Assembly: GCF_014217335.1 (NCBI RefSeq)
Contig: NZ_CP060092.1
Location: 451,501 to 515,500, forward strand
DNA: 64,000 nt
Direction: 5' to 3'
From: Teredinibacter purpureus
Lineage (GTDB): Bacteria; Pseudomonadota; Gammaproteobacteria; Pseudomonadales; Cellvibrionaceae
In this document: positions 27,367 through 35,714 of the stretch, in pieces
Numbering within the stretch: the stretch's first letter is position 1
How the letters are laid out: each line of letters opens with the position of its first letter
Notes under the pieces: generated by a model
What the model was told of the DNA's origin: nothing
Databases searched by the model: none
Seen by the model: the letters and a program-made list of their open reading frames with translations, nothing else
Made by a program: the position numbers and the translations under genes

Positions 27367-27473
27367 GCGCAATGACAGGCTGCTGCGTTTTCCTTCTCAA
27401 GCAATTCCGCTTTAGCGCTTGCGGCAAATACAAGCACAATAGTAAACGCTATAAATACGCAGTAAATTTTCAT
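27339..27473 (-). CDS. Putative small exported peptide (44 residues)
   Basis: A short frame starting ATG and ending TAA. It has a textbook signal peptide (MKIYCVFIAFTIVLVFAAS then AKA) and a mature part of about 22 residues, ELLEKENAAACHCAEKTLTG and a short tail, with two cysteines around a histidine (ACHCA). It sits between ntrC and a histidine kinase, and its last codons overlap the ntrC terminator. The ribosome site is weak (GAGGG about 9-13 bases upstream). I do not recognise a family. The signal peptide and clean cleavage site argue for a real gene; chance is not excluded. Confidence 0.42.
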   Translation of the reverse strand: MKIYCVFIAFTIVLVFAASAKAELLEKENAAACHCAEKTLTGIL

Positions 27474-27550
27474 ACGACAGCGCCCTCGGCGTGAAAACGA
27501 TGACACTAGGCTAACGTTTAGCCACTGAACCCAAAATGAACGACAACACG

Positions 27551-28906
27551 TTAAAGCGACGGATAATAATCCGATACAGAAGGTAGCAGCACGTGAACCT
27601 CCATTTCTTGGCCAGAAAGCGCCACTACGTTAATCGCGCCTTGATGAAGCTGGATCAAGCGTGCCGCTATAGCCAAGCTAACGCCACCTAAGGTGCCATC
27701 CACTTCGCCCGGCAAGTTAACAGAGCCCTCGGACTCCAACATACTACCAATGGACTCGGCTTTAACATCGGAATCAAACACATGGAAAATAACTGAGCCC
27801 CAAGCATCATTGTCGACACTGCAACCGCACTTTAGCAAAACCTTACTGGCACGAGTATGTCGAATAAAATAATCCAATATATTGTGAAATATTTGCGATA
27901 TTTTTATAGGATCGCCAATCATCTGAAAAGGCTCTGCAGATACCAGAATAAATTCACGCTCATCAAATGCTTCCAACTCGCCGACACAGCTACTCAACTC
28001 AACTCGGACGGCATCAGAAAGCTCGCAAGGCTGCCAATTAAAGTTAAGATCTTTACTGTCTAACTGTGCCAATTCAATTAAACCATTCACAATTTTCAAC
28101 AACGTTTTACCATTGCGGTAGATGCTATCCAACGCATTTTTATCGCGATCGCCCAATCCAATTTCACGGTGTAATAGTCGCCGAGAAAAGCCAATAATAC
28201 TATTCAACGGGGTGCGCAACTGGTGACTAATATTGGCCAAAAAACGTGTTTTGGCCTGATTGGAATTATTGGCAACACTTTCCGCTCGCTGGCGGGTATC
28301 CACTTCTCGCTCAATTATCTCGATGTGGTGTGCAATTTCGGTTTCATAGTATTCAAATTGACGGGAGAACGCATGTAGCGTAAATGAGAGCATCGCAAAC
28401 TGACCCATCACATGCGTATAATTTTGAACCCGGCGAAGAGGTTCAGGGGTTAGCACTTCATTCGCGAAACCCAAGATATTCAACACCAGCAAACCGACTA
28501 ACACCGTAAATGCCGTAAGCGTCCAAATGACGAAAATTCGCTTCCCCCCAAGCAAAGCACTTAATCCAGGAATCAAAAGCAGCCAACCAATCACTACATT
28601 TTGCAAACCGCCAGACGTCGCCACCCCCACCACAACAGCAACCAAATAGCCGGCTAAAAAGCTATGGATAGCCCATTTAATATGGTGCTGGCGCAATAAC
28701 AATATACTGATAGTAGTGAGGAGCAAGAGGAAGGAAAGGCTAGCAATACGGGGTAAAATCAACCATTCAATCGCACGAAGCAATAACAACACACCAAAAA
28801 TAAGCGCAAAAATTTGCGCAAATTTCAACTGTCTTCTTACGTCACCTGAGCCCGTATCAAGTAAGCCCGGGCGCTCAGAATGGAGGTTTTTGTTTTCTAG
28901 CGACAT
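27551..28906 (-). CDS. Membrane histidine kinase with an eroded ATPase domain
   Basis: A 451-residue protein with about five to six membrane helices (residues about 30-190), a coiled region, and a dimerisation domain with the H-box NISHQLRTPLNSIIGFSRRLL. The C-terminal ATPase domain is degenerate. The N-box reads NILDYFIRHT where NLLDNAIKFT is usual, so the second, metal-binding Asn is Tyr. The G1 position reads VFDSDVKAES without its glycines; a G2-like GGVSLAIAARL remains. Phosphoryl transfer from ATP is therefore doubtful, and it may act as a phosphatase or scaffold. No response regulator is adjacent. It is unrelated to NtrB. Confidence 0.82.
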   Translation of the reverse strand: MSLENKNLHSERPGLLDTGSGDVRRQLKFAQIFALIFGVLLLLRAIEWLILPRIASLSFLLLLTTISILLLRQHHIKWAIHSFLAGYLVAVVVGVATSGGLQNVVIGWLLLIPGLSALLGGKRIFVIWTLTAFTVLVGLLVLNILGFANEVLTPEPLRRVQNYTHVMGQFAMLSFTLHAFSRQFEYYETEIAHHIEIIEREVDTRQRAESVANNSNQAKTRFLANISHQLRTPLNSIIGFSRRLLHREIGLGDRDKNALDSIYRNGKTLLKIVNGLIELAQLDSKDLNFNWQPCELSDAVRVELSSCVGELEAFDEREFILVSAEPFQMIGDPIKISQIFHNILDYFIRHTRASKVLLKCGCSVDNDAWGSVIFHVFDSDVKAESIGSMLESEGSVNLPGEVDGTLGGVSLAIAARLIQLHQGAINVVALSGQEMEVHVLLPSVSDYYPSL

Positions 28907-29015
28907 TAAGGCGTTCCAAATTCCATTCGATAATATGCAACGGATTCCGTTTTAGTATGGTCGTGAAATTCATGATTGCACAGAAAACAGCCTCGATCGC
29001 TACAATAGCGCCCAC

Positions 29016-29043
29016 AAAAAAGGGGCCAACTGGCCCCTTTTTT
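29016..29043 (-). terminator. Rho-independent terminator after secB
   Basis: A 13-bp perfect stem (AAAAAAGGGGCCA/TGGCCCCTTTTTT) with a 2-base loop. It follows secB on the minus strand and is symmetric, so it could work in both directions. Confidence 0.88.
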
Positions 29044-29067
29044 ACGCTGTGTCATTACTCAACCAAT

Positions 29068-29574
29068 TTACGCTTGGCCACTAGCTGACTCAGTTTCAGC
29101 CTTAGCCTTGGCTGCGGCTTGCGCAAACAACATATCAAAATTGATAGGAGGCAAATTCAACGGAGGGAAGCCGCCGCGATTTGCAAGGTTATCAATGGCT
29201 TCCCGTGCATACGGAAAAAGGATTTGCGGGCAAGCTGCCGTCATCAAATGCTGAAGATGCACGCCATCAACACCGCTTACTTCAAATATACCGGCTTGGT
29301 GAACTTCAGCCAAAAAGGCGATTTTTTCTTCATCCATTTTCACAGTAATGGTCAATTTAAGCACAACTTCGAAATGAGTGTCGTCCAGTCTATCAATTTG
29401 AGTATTCAAATCTTGACTGACTTTTGGCTGCCACTGAGTTGTGAAAACTTTTGCGCCCTGAGGAGACTCAAACGAGAGGTCTTTGACGTATACGCGATTG
29501 ATTGCAAACTGCGGGGTACCGGCTTGCCCTTCGCTAGCAGCCGCTTGTTCTGAATTCTGGTTTTCTTCTGCCAT
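29068..29574 (-). CDS. secB: Protein-export chaperone SecB
   Basis: A 168-residue cytoplasmic chaperone that holds preproteins unfolded and passes them to SecA. Family motifs include [20 protein letters not shown], the [10 protein letters not shown] strand, FEVSGVD, the [17 protein letters not shown] segment (here [17 protein letters not shown]) and [15 protein letters not shown] glutamine/alanine-rich N-terminal stretch precedes the core, and an Ala-rich tail follows. AAAGG lies 7 bases before ATG. It is downstream of the rhodanese-like gene, an order shared with pseudomonads, where grxC is often between them; grxC is missing here. Confidence 0.97.
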   Translation of the reverse strand: MAEENQNSEQAAASEGQAGTPQFAINRVYVKDLSFESPQGAKVFTTQWQPKVSQDLNTQIDRLDDTHFEVVLKLTITVKMDEEKIAFLAEVHQAGIFEVSGVDGVHLQHLMTAACPQILFPYAREAIDNLANRGGFPPLNLPPINFDMLFAQAAAKAKAETESASGQA

Positions 29575-29636
29575 GCTCGTGCCTTTTGTATGACTATGAT
29601 TAATGCTTCACAAATGTGGGGCTAGATTGCCGTAAT

Positions 29637-30047
29637 TCAACCCTTTACCACAGGGAGGTTTTGGGCTTGCCACTCACCAATACCACCTTGCAGTCGATTT
29701 ACGGTAAAACCTTTATCTCTCAAGGTTTTGCCTGCAGCGCCAGCATGTTGTCCCATTTTATCAACGACAACGAGCGTTTTAGCACGATGCTTTTCTAGTT
29801 CGGAGGCTCTATCGGCCAATTTGGCAAAAGGAATATTAATGGCATCCACAATATGCCCCGCCTTAAATTCCTTCGCATCACGCACATCCACGATAATGCC
29901 GTTACCCGCATTAATCAAACGAGTCATTTCGTGATGAGATAATGACTGGCCACCTTTACGACCCTCTACAACTATCAATCCGGCTAGTAATACTGATAGA
30001 GCCGACACCAACACCCACTGTTCTGCTAGAAATACCATGAAATTCAC
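29637..30047 (-). CDS. Membrane-anchored rhodanese-like protein (YibN type)
   Basis: A 136-residue protein with one N-terminal membrane helix (about 6-24) and a rhodanese fold (about 40-134: GIIVDVRDAKEFKAGHI, AINIPFAKL, LQGGIGEWQAQNLPVVKG). The loop that normally carries the catalytic cysteine reads VVVDKMGQHAG, with Asp in the Cys place, so sulphur transfer is unlikely. I recall E. coli YibN being similar, unchecked. The start is uncertain: GTG at 30047 has AGGG 9 bases upstream, ATG at 30038 has no clear site. Upstream of secB. Confidence 0.82.
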   Translation of the reverse strand: MNFMVFLAEQWVLVSALSVLLAGLIVVEGRKGGQSLSHHEMTRLINAGNGIIVDVRDAKEFKAGHIVDAINIPFAKLADRASELEKHRAKTLVVVDKMGQHAGAAGKTLRDKGFTVNRLQGGIGEWQAQNLPVVKG

Positions 30048-30112
30048 AAATACCAACCCTTGCGCTACTGATCCAGTTTATAGGCCGCGAGTATACACGA
30101 TAGATACAGACG

Positions 30113-30151
30113 AAACAGGCGCAGGTGGCTGTTCGCCCGCTGCGCCTGTAG
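30113..30151 (-). terminator. Stem-loop after gpmA
   Basis: Perfect 10-bp arms ACAGGCGCAG (30115-30124) and CTGCGCCTGT (30140-30149) with a 15-base loop, followed on the minus strand by TTTCGTC. A likely, though weak, terminator between gpmA and the rhodanese-like gene. Confidence 0.6.
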
Positions 30152-30180
30152 TCGATCAAACCCGTTAAAACTTAAGGTTA

Positions 30181-30927
30181 TTACTTAGATTGCCCTTGCT
30201 TAGCAACGGCATCCATAGCAGCGTTAATTGCATCAGCATCGCCCAAATAGGCTTTTTTAATAGGCTTCAAATTTTCATCTAGCTCATAAACCAAGGGAAC
30301 ACCCGTAGGAATATTCAATTCCAACACTTCCTCGTCCGTCATACCATCAAGGTATTTAACCAATGCTCGCAAGCTGTTGCCGTGCGCACCTATGATGACG
30401 CGCTTGCCACCCAGAATGGAAGGCCGAATAACATCGTGCCAATAAGGTAGCACTCGGTCGATGGTGAGCTTCAAGCTTTCAGCTTTAGGCAGAATACGAG
30501 TGTCTATACCGCGATAACGAGGATCGTGAGCAGGGAAGTGTTCACTATCTTCATCAACCTCTGGTGGCGGCACATCAAAGCTTCGACGCCAGATTTTCAC
30601 TTGCTCATCGCCATGCTTGGCAGCAGTTTCGGCTTTATCCATACCCGTTAGCGCACCGTAGTGTCGCTCATTCAAGCGCCAGTGACGCTCAGTGGGTAGC
30701 CACATTTGCCCCATTTCTTCCAATACGAGAGAAAGCGTACGCATTGCGCGCGTAAGAACTGAAGAATACGCCAGGTCGAATTCGAAACCCGCGTCCTTCA
30801 GTAGACGACCGCCCGTTTTAGCTTGTTCAACACCTGCTTCAGTAAGATCAACATCGTGCCAACCGGTAAAACGGTTTTCTAGGTTCCACTGGCTTTCGCC
30901 GTGACGAATTAACACCAACTTGTACAT
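30181..30927 (-). CDS. gpmA: 2,3-bisphosphoglycerate-dependent phosphoglycerate mutase
   Basis: A 248-residue glycolytic enzyme interconverting 3- and 2-phosphoglycerate. The phosphohistidine motif is [20 protein letters not shown], followed by [26 protein letters not shown] and the second His in [15 protein letters not shown]. The start was placed at ATG 30927 ([12 protein letters not shown]), which matches the family; the frame is open 14 codons further upstream. GAGGG lies about 8 bases before. It diverges from the envC-ctpA group, where pseudomonads have the unrelated GpmI. Confidence 0.95.
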   Translation of the reverse strand: MYKLVLIRHGESQWNLENRFTGWHDVDLTEAGVEQAKTGGRLLKDAGFEFDLAYSSVLTRAMRTLSLVLEEMGQMWLPTERHWRLNERHYGALTGMDKAETAAKHGDEQVKIWRRSFDVPPPEVDEDSEHFPAHDPRYRGIDTRILPKAESLKLTIDRVLPYWHDVIRPSILGGKRVIIGAHGNSLRALVKYLDGMTDEEVLELNIPTGVPLVYELDENLKPIKKAYLGDADAINAAMDAVAKQGQSK

Positions 30928-31089
30928 AGTCCAGCCCTCAAAAAGATGAAATTTTTCGCGCGCAATCATCCTTGATTGCAGCCTTAAAATCCAGTTCGGG
31001 AGTAACGTTGCGTGCGATTAAGATCAAAAACAACCGTATCACGACAAATCAAGGCTCATCACCCGATAAATTGCGTTAAACTTGCCCCC

Positions 31090-32253
31090 ATGAAAACCCT
31101 TCTCTCTTTCTTGCCCTTCAAGCCTCTCGGCTTCGTTTACATGCTTTTCTTCACAGGGCTAGCCACTGGTGTATACGCTGACGAAAATGCCGATAGGCAA
31201 AAGCTGGAGCAGGTTAAACGTTCCATCGCAGCACTCAAGGCAGAATTGGAAGCCACAAAAAGTAACCGAGACCAAATGCTGAAAACCTTGGAAGCGTCAG
31301 AATCGGCTATTGGCTCATTGAGCAAAAAGGCTGATGCATTAAAAGCTGAGCTACAAGAACAACAAAAAGGTTTAGATGAGCTACGCGATGAACGCACGCA
31401 GCTACTTAGAAAAAAAGCCTCGCAACAAGCCCATGTGGGGCAACATATCAATGCGGCCTATCGGCTAGGCCAACAGAGCAGCTTACGGCTTTTACTCAAT
31501 CAACAAGATCCTGCCACCGTCGCGCGCAATTTGAAATACTACGATTACATGATTAACGCCCGCGCGAATCAAATACAGGACTTTAACAACACGATTGAAC
31601 GTATTAACTTACTCGAACCCGAAATTGCCTTTAAAACCACAAAACTCGCCCAACATCATCGTCAACTAGAAACCCAGCAAGCGCATCTTGTATCGGCTCA
31701 AAAAAAAAGGCAGTCGACCCTCAACCGTTTGAACGCCTCTATTCATAGCAGCGATAGCGAACTTAAGCACATGCTTGCCGACCGTAGTCGACTCGAAGAA
31801 ATCCTCAGTCAAGTGACCGCTTGGTTAGACGATATAAAAGTCCCCGCTACCGGCCAGTTTTCTAGTTTAAAAGGAACATTACCCTGGCCTACCGATGGCC
31901 AGGTTGTGAAACATTTTGGCGCTTCGCGCGTAACAAACAAAATTGCCTGGCAAGGTATGCTTATTCGCTCACACGAAGGTGCGCCGGTAGCAGCAATATC
32001 CCATGGCCGTATTATTTTTTCGGATTACCTTAGGGGGCACGGCCTATTGATCATTGTTGACCATGGCGACGGCTATATGAGCCTTTACGCACATAACCAC
32101 GCACTGTTTAAAGAACTGGGCGAATGGGTTGACGCTGGCGATGTGATAGCCTCTGTTGGCAACAGCGGTGGCCAACAACAATCTGCCCTATACTTTGAAT
32201 TACGTTATCGAGGCCAACCAACAAACCCTAAAAAATGGTTTCGTCCAGCCTAA
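31090..32253 (+). CDS. envC: EnvC-like murein hydrolase activator
   Basis: A 387-residue exported protein that should activate septal amidases. A signal peptide (about 1-30, ending VYA) is followed by a long coiled coil (about 32-265) and a LytM/M23 domain (about 275-385). The M23 zinc ligands are eroded: the HxxxD position reads IRSHEGAP, and the HxH position reads LYFELR, with only the YAHN His kept. This is the pattern of non-enzymatic activators such as EnvC. The start at ATG 31090 was chosen for the signal peptide; the frame is open 26 codons upstream. ctpA follows 65 bases later. Confidence 0.88.
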   Translation: MKTLLSFLPFKPLGFVYMLFFTGLATGVYADENADRQKLEQVKRSIAALKAELEATKSNRDQMLKTLEASESAIGSLSKKADALKAELQEQQKGLDELRDERTQLLRKKASQQAHVGQHINAAYRLGQQSSLRLLLNQQDPATVARNLKYYDYMINARANQIQDFNNTIERINLLEPEIAFKTTKLAQHHRQLETQQAHLVSAQKKRQSTLNRLNASIHSSDSELKHMLADRSRLEEILSQVTAWLDDIKVPATGQFSSLKGTLPWPTDGQVVKHFGASRVTNKIAWQGMLIRSHEGAPVAAISHGRIIFSDYLRGHGLLIIVDHGDGYMSLYAHNHALFKELGEWVDAGDVIASVGNSGGQQQSALYFELRYRGQPTNPKKWFRPA

Positions 32254-32318
32254 AGCTTTACACTCTTTTAACATCACAACTAGTCAGATAGCCAAAGTAC
32301 GTTTGCAGGAGATATTTA

Positions 32319-33641
32319 GTGCTACGCCAATGTCCATTTTTTGCCGCTGTGTTACTCAGCTTCATCACCTTGCCCATTTTCGCAGAACAAGCCACGCCCG
32401 ACGAAACAGCGCCTATCGACGATACCATCAGTGTTTTACCGCTTGAAGATCTTCGCGTATTCACCAAAGCTTACGATCATATTCGTAATGCCTATATCGA
32501 CGAAATTGATGATCGCACCCTTCTTGAGTACGCCATTCGCGGTATGCTTGAGCAACTAGACCCTCATTCAGCGTTCTTAGATGAGTCGTCCTTCGACGAT
32601 TTACAAGTGCACACTAAAGGAGAGTTTGGCGGCCTTGGTATTGAAGTGGGCATGGAAAATGGCTTTGTTAAAGTTATCTCACCTATTGACGATACCCCTG
32701 CAGCCAACGGTGGCGTTGAAGCCGGCGACCTCATTATTAAACTAGACAACCTCACCGTAAAAGGCTTAACCCTCAATCAAGCCGTCGACAAAATGCGCGG
32801 CGAAAGAGGTAGTGAAATCATTCTAACCATCGTGCGAGAAGGTGTAGATCAACCATTCAATATCACCTTAGAGCGCGACATTATCAAAGTTCGCAGTGTC
32901 CGCTCAGAAATTATTGAAGACGATTTCGGCTATATCCGCATTGCTCAGTTTCAGGCCAATACTGCCCTCGACCTTGAGGACGAATATCAAAAGCTCATTG
33001 AAGAAAACAGTAACCTACGCGGCCTGGTGCTCGACTTACGAAACAACCCCGGTGGCGTTCTGCAAGCCTCAGTAGGTGTGGCAGATTTATTTCTCGATAG
33101 CGGAATGGTGGTGTATACAGAAGGCCGACTGCCAGATTCCAATACTGAATATAAAGCAACACCCGGTGACGCGACTAACGGTACACCCTTAATCGTGCTC
33201 ATTAACGACGGCTCAGCCTCCGCCTCCGAAATTGTCGCAGGCGCTTTACAAGATCACCGTCGCGCGCTCGTGTTAGGTACTCGTAGCTTTGGCAAAGGAT
33301 CAGTACAAACGGTTATCCCCATTACCGATGACCGCGGCGTTAAAATTACAACCGCCCGCTACTACACCCCAAATGGGCGCTCCATACAAGCGCAAGGCAT
33401 AGACCCCGATATCAAAGTTGAGCGCGTAAGGGTAACGGCGGTAAAACCCCGCATTGCAATTAAAGAGGCTGACTTGAGCGGCCATTTAAAAAATACTGAT
33501 GGCGATGAAGTCAGCTCACTAGATGATCAGGTGGAAACGGAACTGCATAACGAAGACAGCCAACTCTACGAAGCGCTGAATATACTCAAAGGTCTCGATC
33601 TCTTTCGACGAGCGTCTACACCGGCTGCTGAAGAACACTAG
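32319..33641 (+). CDS. ctpA: Carboxy-terminal processing protease, S41 family
   Basis: A 440-residue exported serine protease that trims or degrades periplasmic proteins such as peptidoglycan hydrolases. A signal peptide (cleaved near IFAEQ) is followed by an N-terminal helical part, a PDZ domain (about 85-170: GEFGGLGIEVGMENG, GVEAGDLIIKLDN) and the S41 catalytic core with the serine in NDGSASASEIVAGAL and the lysine in GTRSFGKGSVQTV. The GTG start has GGAG 7 bases upstream. It sits between an EnvC-like gene and a YibQ-like gene, the same order as in pseudomonads. Confidence 0.95.
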   Translation: MLRQCPFFAAVLLSFITLPIFAEQATPDETAPIDDTISVLPLEDLRVFTKAYDHIRNAYIDEIDDRTLLEYAIRGMLEQLDPHSAFLDESSFDDLQVHTKGEFGGLGIEVGMENGFVKVISPIDDTPAANGGVEAGDLIIKLDNLTVKGLTLNQAVDKMRGERGSEIILTIVREGVDQPFNITLERDIIKVRSVRSEIIEDDFGYIRIAQFQANTALDLEDEYQKLIEENSNLRGLVLDLRNNPGGVLQASVGVADLFLDSGMVVYTEGRLPDSNTEYKATPGDATNGTPLIVLINDGSASASEIVAGALQDHRRALVLGTRSFGKGSVQTVIPITDDRGVKITTARYYTPNGRSIQAQGIDPDIKVERVRVTAVKPRIAIKEADLSGHLKNTDGDEVSSLDDQVETELHNEDSQLYEALNILKGLDLFRRASTPAAEEH

Positions 33642-33653
33642 TCAACAGCCGTT

Positions 33654-34547
33654 ATGTTCACCCTCTCAATCCTCGTAAAACGATGGAGTGCGCTATTAGG
33701 CGCACTCCTTCTATTCTGCTACCAGCCGGCCACGAGCCAAGCGCCGCCCGCAATAGTACAATGCGCAACGCCAAAGGCAGACCCAGATCTCTGGCTCAGC
33801 CCACCTCCACTCGCTAGTACGCCCTTATTAGCCATCATTATTGACGATCTAGGCTACCAGCAAGACACCGCACCCTCCCTTTTCTCACTACACCCAGAAA
33901 TCACACTGGCGATTATTCCCTTTACCCCCTATGGCACAGAACTGGCGTCCCTCGCTTTTTCGCACAAGTTTGAAGTGATGGTTCACGCCCCCATGGAAAC
34001 GATAGAAGACCGCCCGTGGGAAACGGCACTACGCACTACTATGAACGAAGCAGAGCTTACCGCCTTAGGCCTCGCCATGATTAAAGCGGTGCCCAACGCT
34101 AAGGGATTAAACAACCACGGCGGCAGCTTGCTGACACAATATCAAGCCCCTATGGACTGGCTAATGGGCATACTGGCCACACAACAGCTGTATTTTATTG
34201 ATAGCCGTACCACCGCCAAGACTGTCGCCAGTACCCGAGCGAGAATTGCCGGCATTACCCACGGCTCTCGCGATATATTCCTCGATAATGTCCGATCAGC
34301 CAAAGCCATCTCTCACCAACTAGAAAAGGCCGTTGAACGAGCACATAATCAAGGGTACGCCATTGCCATTGGCCACCCCTACCCCAAAACCCTCCACGTA
34401 TTGGAAAAACAACTCCCAACACTAAAACAACGCGGCGTTAAGCTCATCAGAGTTTCCACCTTACTTTCCCATCTACACCCTTCTTTCGCTCGTTTACCAC
34501 CAACCACTCAACATCACCCGCATACCGTTTATCCAAATGCCAACTGA
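33654..34547 (+). CDS. Divergent polysaccharide deacetylase (YibQ family)
   Basis: A 297-residue exported protein with a signal peptide (to about residue 29). The domain begins LLAIIIDDLGYQQDTAP and continues LAIIPFTPYGTELASLA, VMVHAPMET and GLNNHGGS, ending IAIGHPYPKTLHVLEKQLP. This is the divergent deacetylase family, related to NodB enzymes but with changed metal motifs; its substrate is unknown to me, and a peptidoglycan role is suggested by the envC-ctpA neighbourhood. It begins 12 bases after ctpA. The C-terminal tail is Pro/His rich. Confidence 0.87.
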   Translation: MFTLSILVKRWSALLGALLLFCYQPATSQAPPAIVQCATPKADPDLWLSPPPLASTPLLAIIIDDLGYQQDTAPSLFSLHPEITLAIIPFTPYGTELASLAFSHKFEVMVHAPMETIEDRPWETALRTTMNEAELTALGLAMIKAVPNAKGLNNHGGSLLTQYQAPMDWLMGILATQQLYFIDSRTTAKTVASTRARIAGITHGSRDIFLDNVRSAKAISHQLEKAVERAHNQGYAIAIGHPYPKTLHVLEKQLPTLKQRGVKLIRVSTLLSHLHPSFARLPPTTQHHPHTVYPNAN

Positions 34548-34855
34548 CGCCTAGATCTACATCACGCTAATTGTGTGATAGACTTCACGTTTTTACGGAA
34601 ACCGAGCTGCGAAAAGGGCCAATCTGCCTATAATTTCGCCTAGAGTGTTGCGTGAATGGTTCGCGCCAATAACCATCACGTTTAACTGAACAACCTCTTT
34701 GCAGTAGGTTACGCCGCTAAGTGAGTGACCTCGCTGAATCGTCCTACACGACGGCGTGGCGTAGTACCCTCGGGTAACAACAACTTGACTCGCACCTTGT
34801 GCTTGTCATATTGCATTGATTTCATGGATAGAGATTAGTCATAGGAGACACCCAA
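34548..34855. other. Intergenic region before a small conserved gene
   Basis: About 308 bases with no convincing gene. An AGGAG ribosome site for the downstream gene lies at its right end. I saw small hairpins (for example around TACCCTCGGGTA near 34765) but nothing I can name. Confidence 0.4.
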
Positions 34856-35077
34856 ATGAACAGAACAGGCGACACTAACACCCCCCCTAATCGCTCAAAG
34901 CGCTTTTTTGAGAAAGGAGAATACTGGTATTACAGCACACGTGAAGGTGTTGATATTGGGCCTTTCGATACCTTGCATGAAGCAGAAACCGGCGCCAGTG
35001 ATTTTATAGATTTTATATTGCACGCGGAGCCAGAGGTCCTGCAGACCCTCGAGCGCTACGCTAGTAAAGCAGCTTAA
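34856..35077 (+). CDS. Small conserved protein (resembles DUF6316)
   Basis: A 73-residue soluble protein with no signal peptide or membrane segment. Its core EYWYYSTREGVDIGPFDTLHEAE resembles, from memory, the DUF6316 family of pseudomonads and relatives. Many aromatic and acidic residues; an N-terminal basic patch (NRSKRFFEKG). AGGAG lies 9 bases before the ATG and a strong terminator follows at once, so it is a single-gene unit. Function unknown. Confidence 0.75.
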   Translation: MNRTGDTNTPPNRSKRFFEKGEYWYYSTREGVDIGPFDTLHEAETGASDFIDFILHAEPEVLQTLERYASKAA

Positions 35078-35106
35078 AAAAAGGGAGGTATTAACCTCCC
35101 TTTTTT
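35076..35106 (+). terminator. Rho-independent terminator of the small conserved gene
   Basis: Stem AAGGGAGGT/ACCTCCCTT with a 4-base loop, followed by T residues. It overlaps the stop codon and is symmetric enough to serve the convergent cpxP-like gene too. Confidence 0.9.
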
Positions 35107-35142
35107 GTGTCTCGATGTTAGTAAGCTCTCACTAGCCTACTG

Positions 35143-35592
35143 TCACCAAGGCTGACGCCCGCCCTTTTTCATCGCCATCCTATCATTGTGGAACGCTTGC
35201 AACTCGGAGCGTTGCTCTTGCGTCAAAACCTCTTGAACTTTAGCGTGAAGCGCTGCGCGCTGTAATACCCGTTCGCGCGCGCGCTCAGCCGCCGATGTCG
35301 CCAGAGCCTCCACTTGTAGCTGATAATCTGCAGAGTCTGCGTCTAACTGGAATATTGCGCCTCTAATTGCCCCCCTAGCAGCAGGCCTGCTCATGGGGGC
35401 CATCTCAGACATCAAAGCCTCTAATTCAACTCTTTGCTCTGACGTAAGATCTACGACCCTTTCCAACATGAGCAGTGGTATTCCTCGTTCACCGTCTCGC
35501 CCACATTTGCCACCAAAAGGGGCTGCTACTGCTACCGAAAATGCAAAAGTCGCAAGAAGCGCCATTATCATTACCGAACTTGATGTTTTCAT
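35143..35592 (-). CDS. CpxP/Spy-like periplasmic protein
   Basis: A 149-residue periplasmic helical protein with a signal peptide (cleaved after VAVAA or nearby) and two LTxxQ-type motifs (DLTSEQRVELEAL, VLTQEQRSELQAF). Such proteins act as chaperones and as inhibitors of the CpxA sensor. The start at ATG 35592 has a very strong AAGGAGG site; the frame is open 48 codons upstream but that part lacks sense. It diverges from the response-regulator gene, with a perfect CpxR box between them. Confidence 0.87.
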   Translation of the reverse strand: MKTSSSVMIMALLATFAFSVAVAAPFGGKCGRDGERGIPLLMLERVVDLTSEQRVELEALMSEMAPMSRPAARGAIRGAIFQLDADSADYQLQVEALATSAAERARERVLQRAALHAKVQEVLTQEQRSELQAFHNDRMAMKKGGRQPW

Positions 35593-35660
35593 CGTTATCC
35601 CTCCTTCGTTAAGTTGTATACAGTTTGCGCCAAACGCCTGCAAAGTTGGGTTAAGGCAGT

Positions 35661-35675
35661 GTAAAGTTAGGTAAA
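35661..35675. promoter_or_regulatory. CpxR box between cpxP-like and cpxR-like genes
   Basis: GTAAAGTTAGGTAAA is an exact GTAAA-N5-GTAAA match. A weaker TTAAG unit lies one 10-bp step upstream (35651-35655), giving three phased units. The site is 39 bases before the regulator start and about 68 before the cpxP-like start. Confidence 0.83.
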
Positions 35676-35714
35676 GATAAAAAGTTTTAATCTCACAACG
35701 ATTACAGTTAACGT

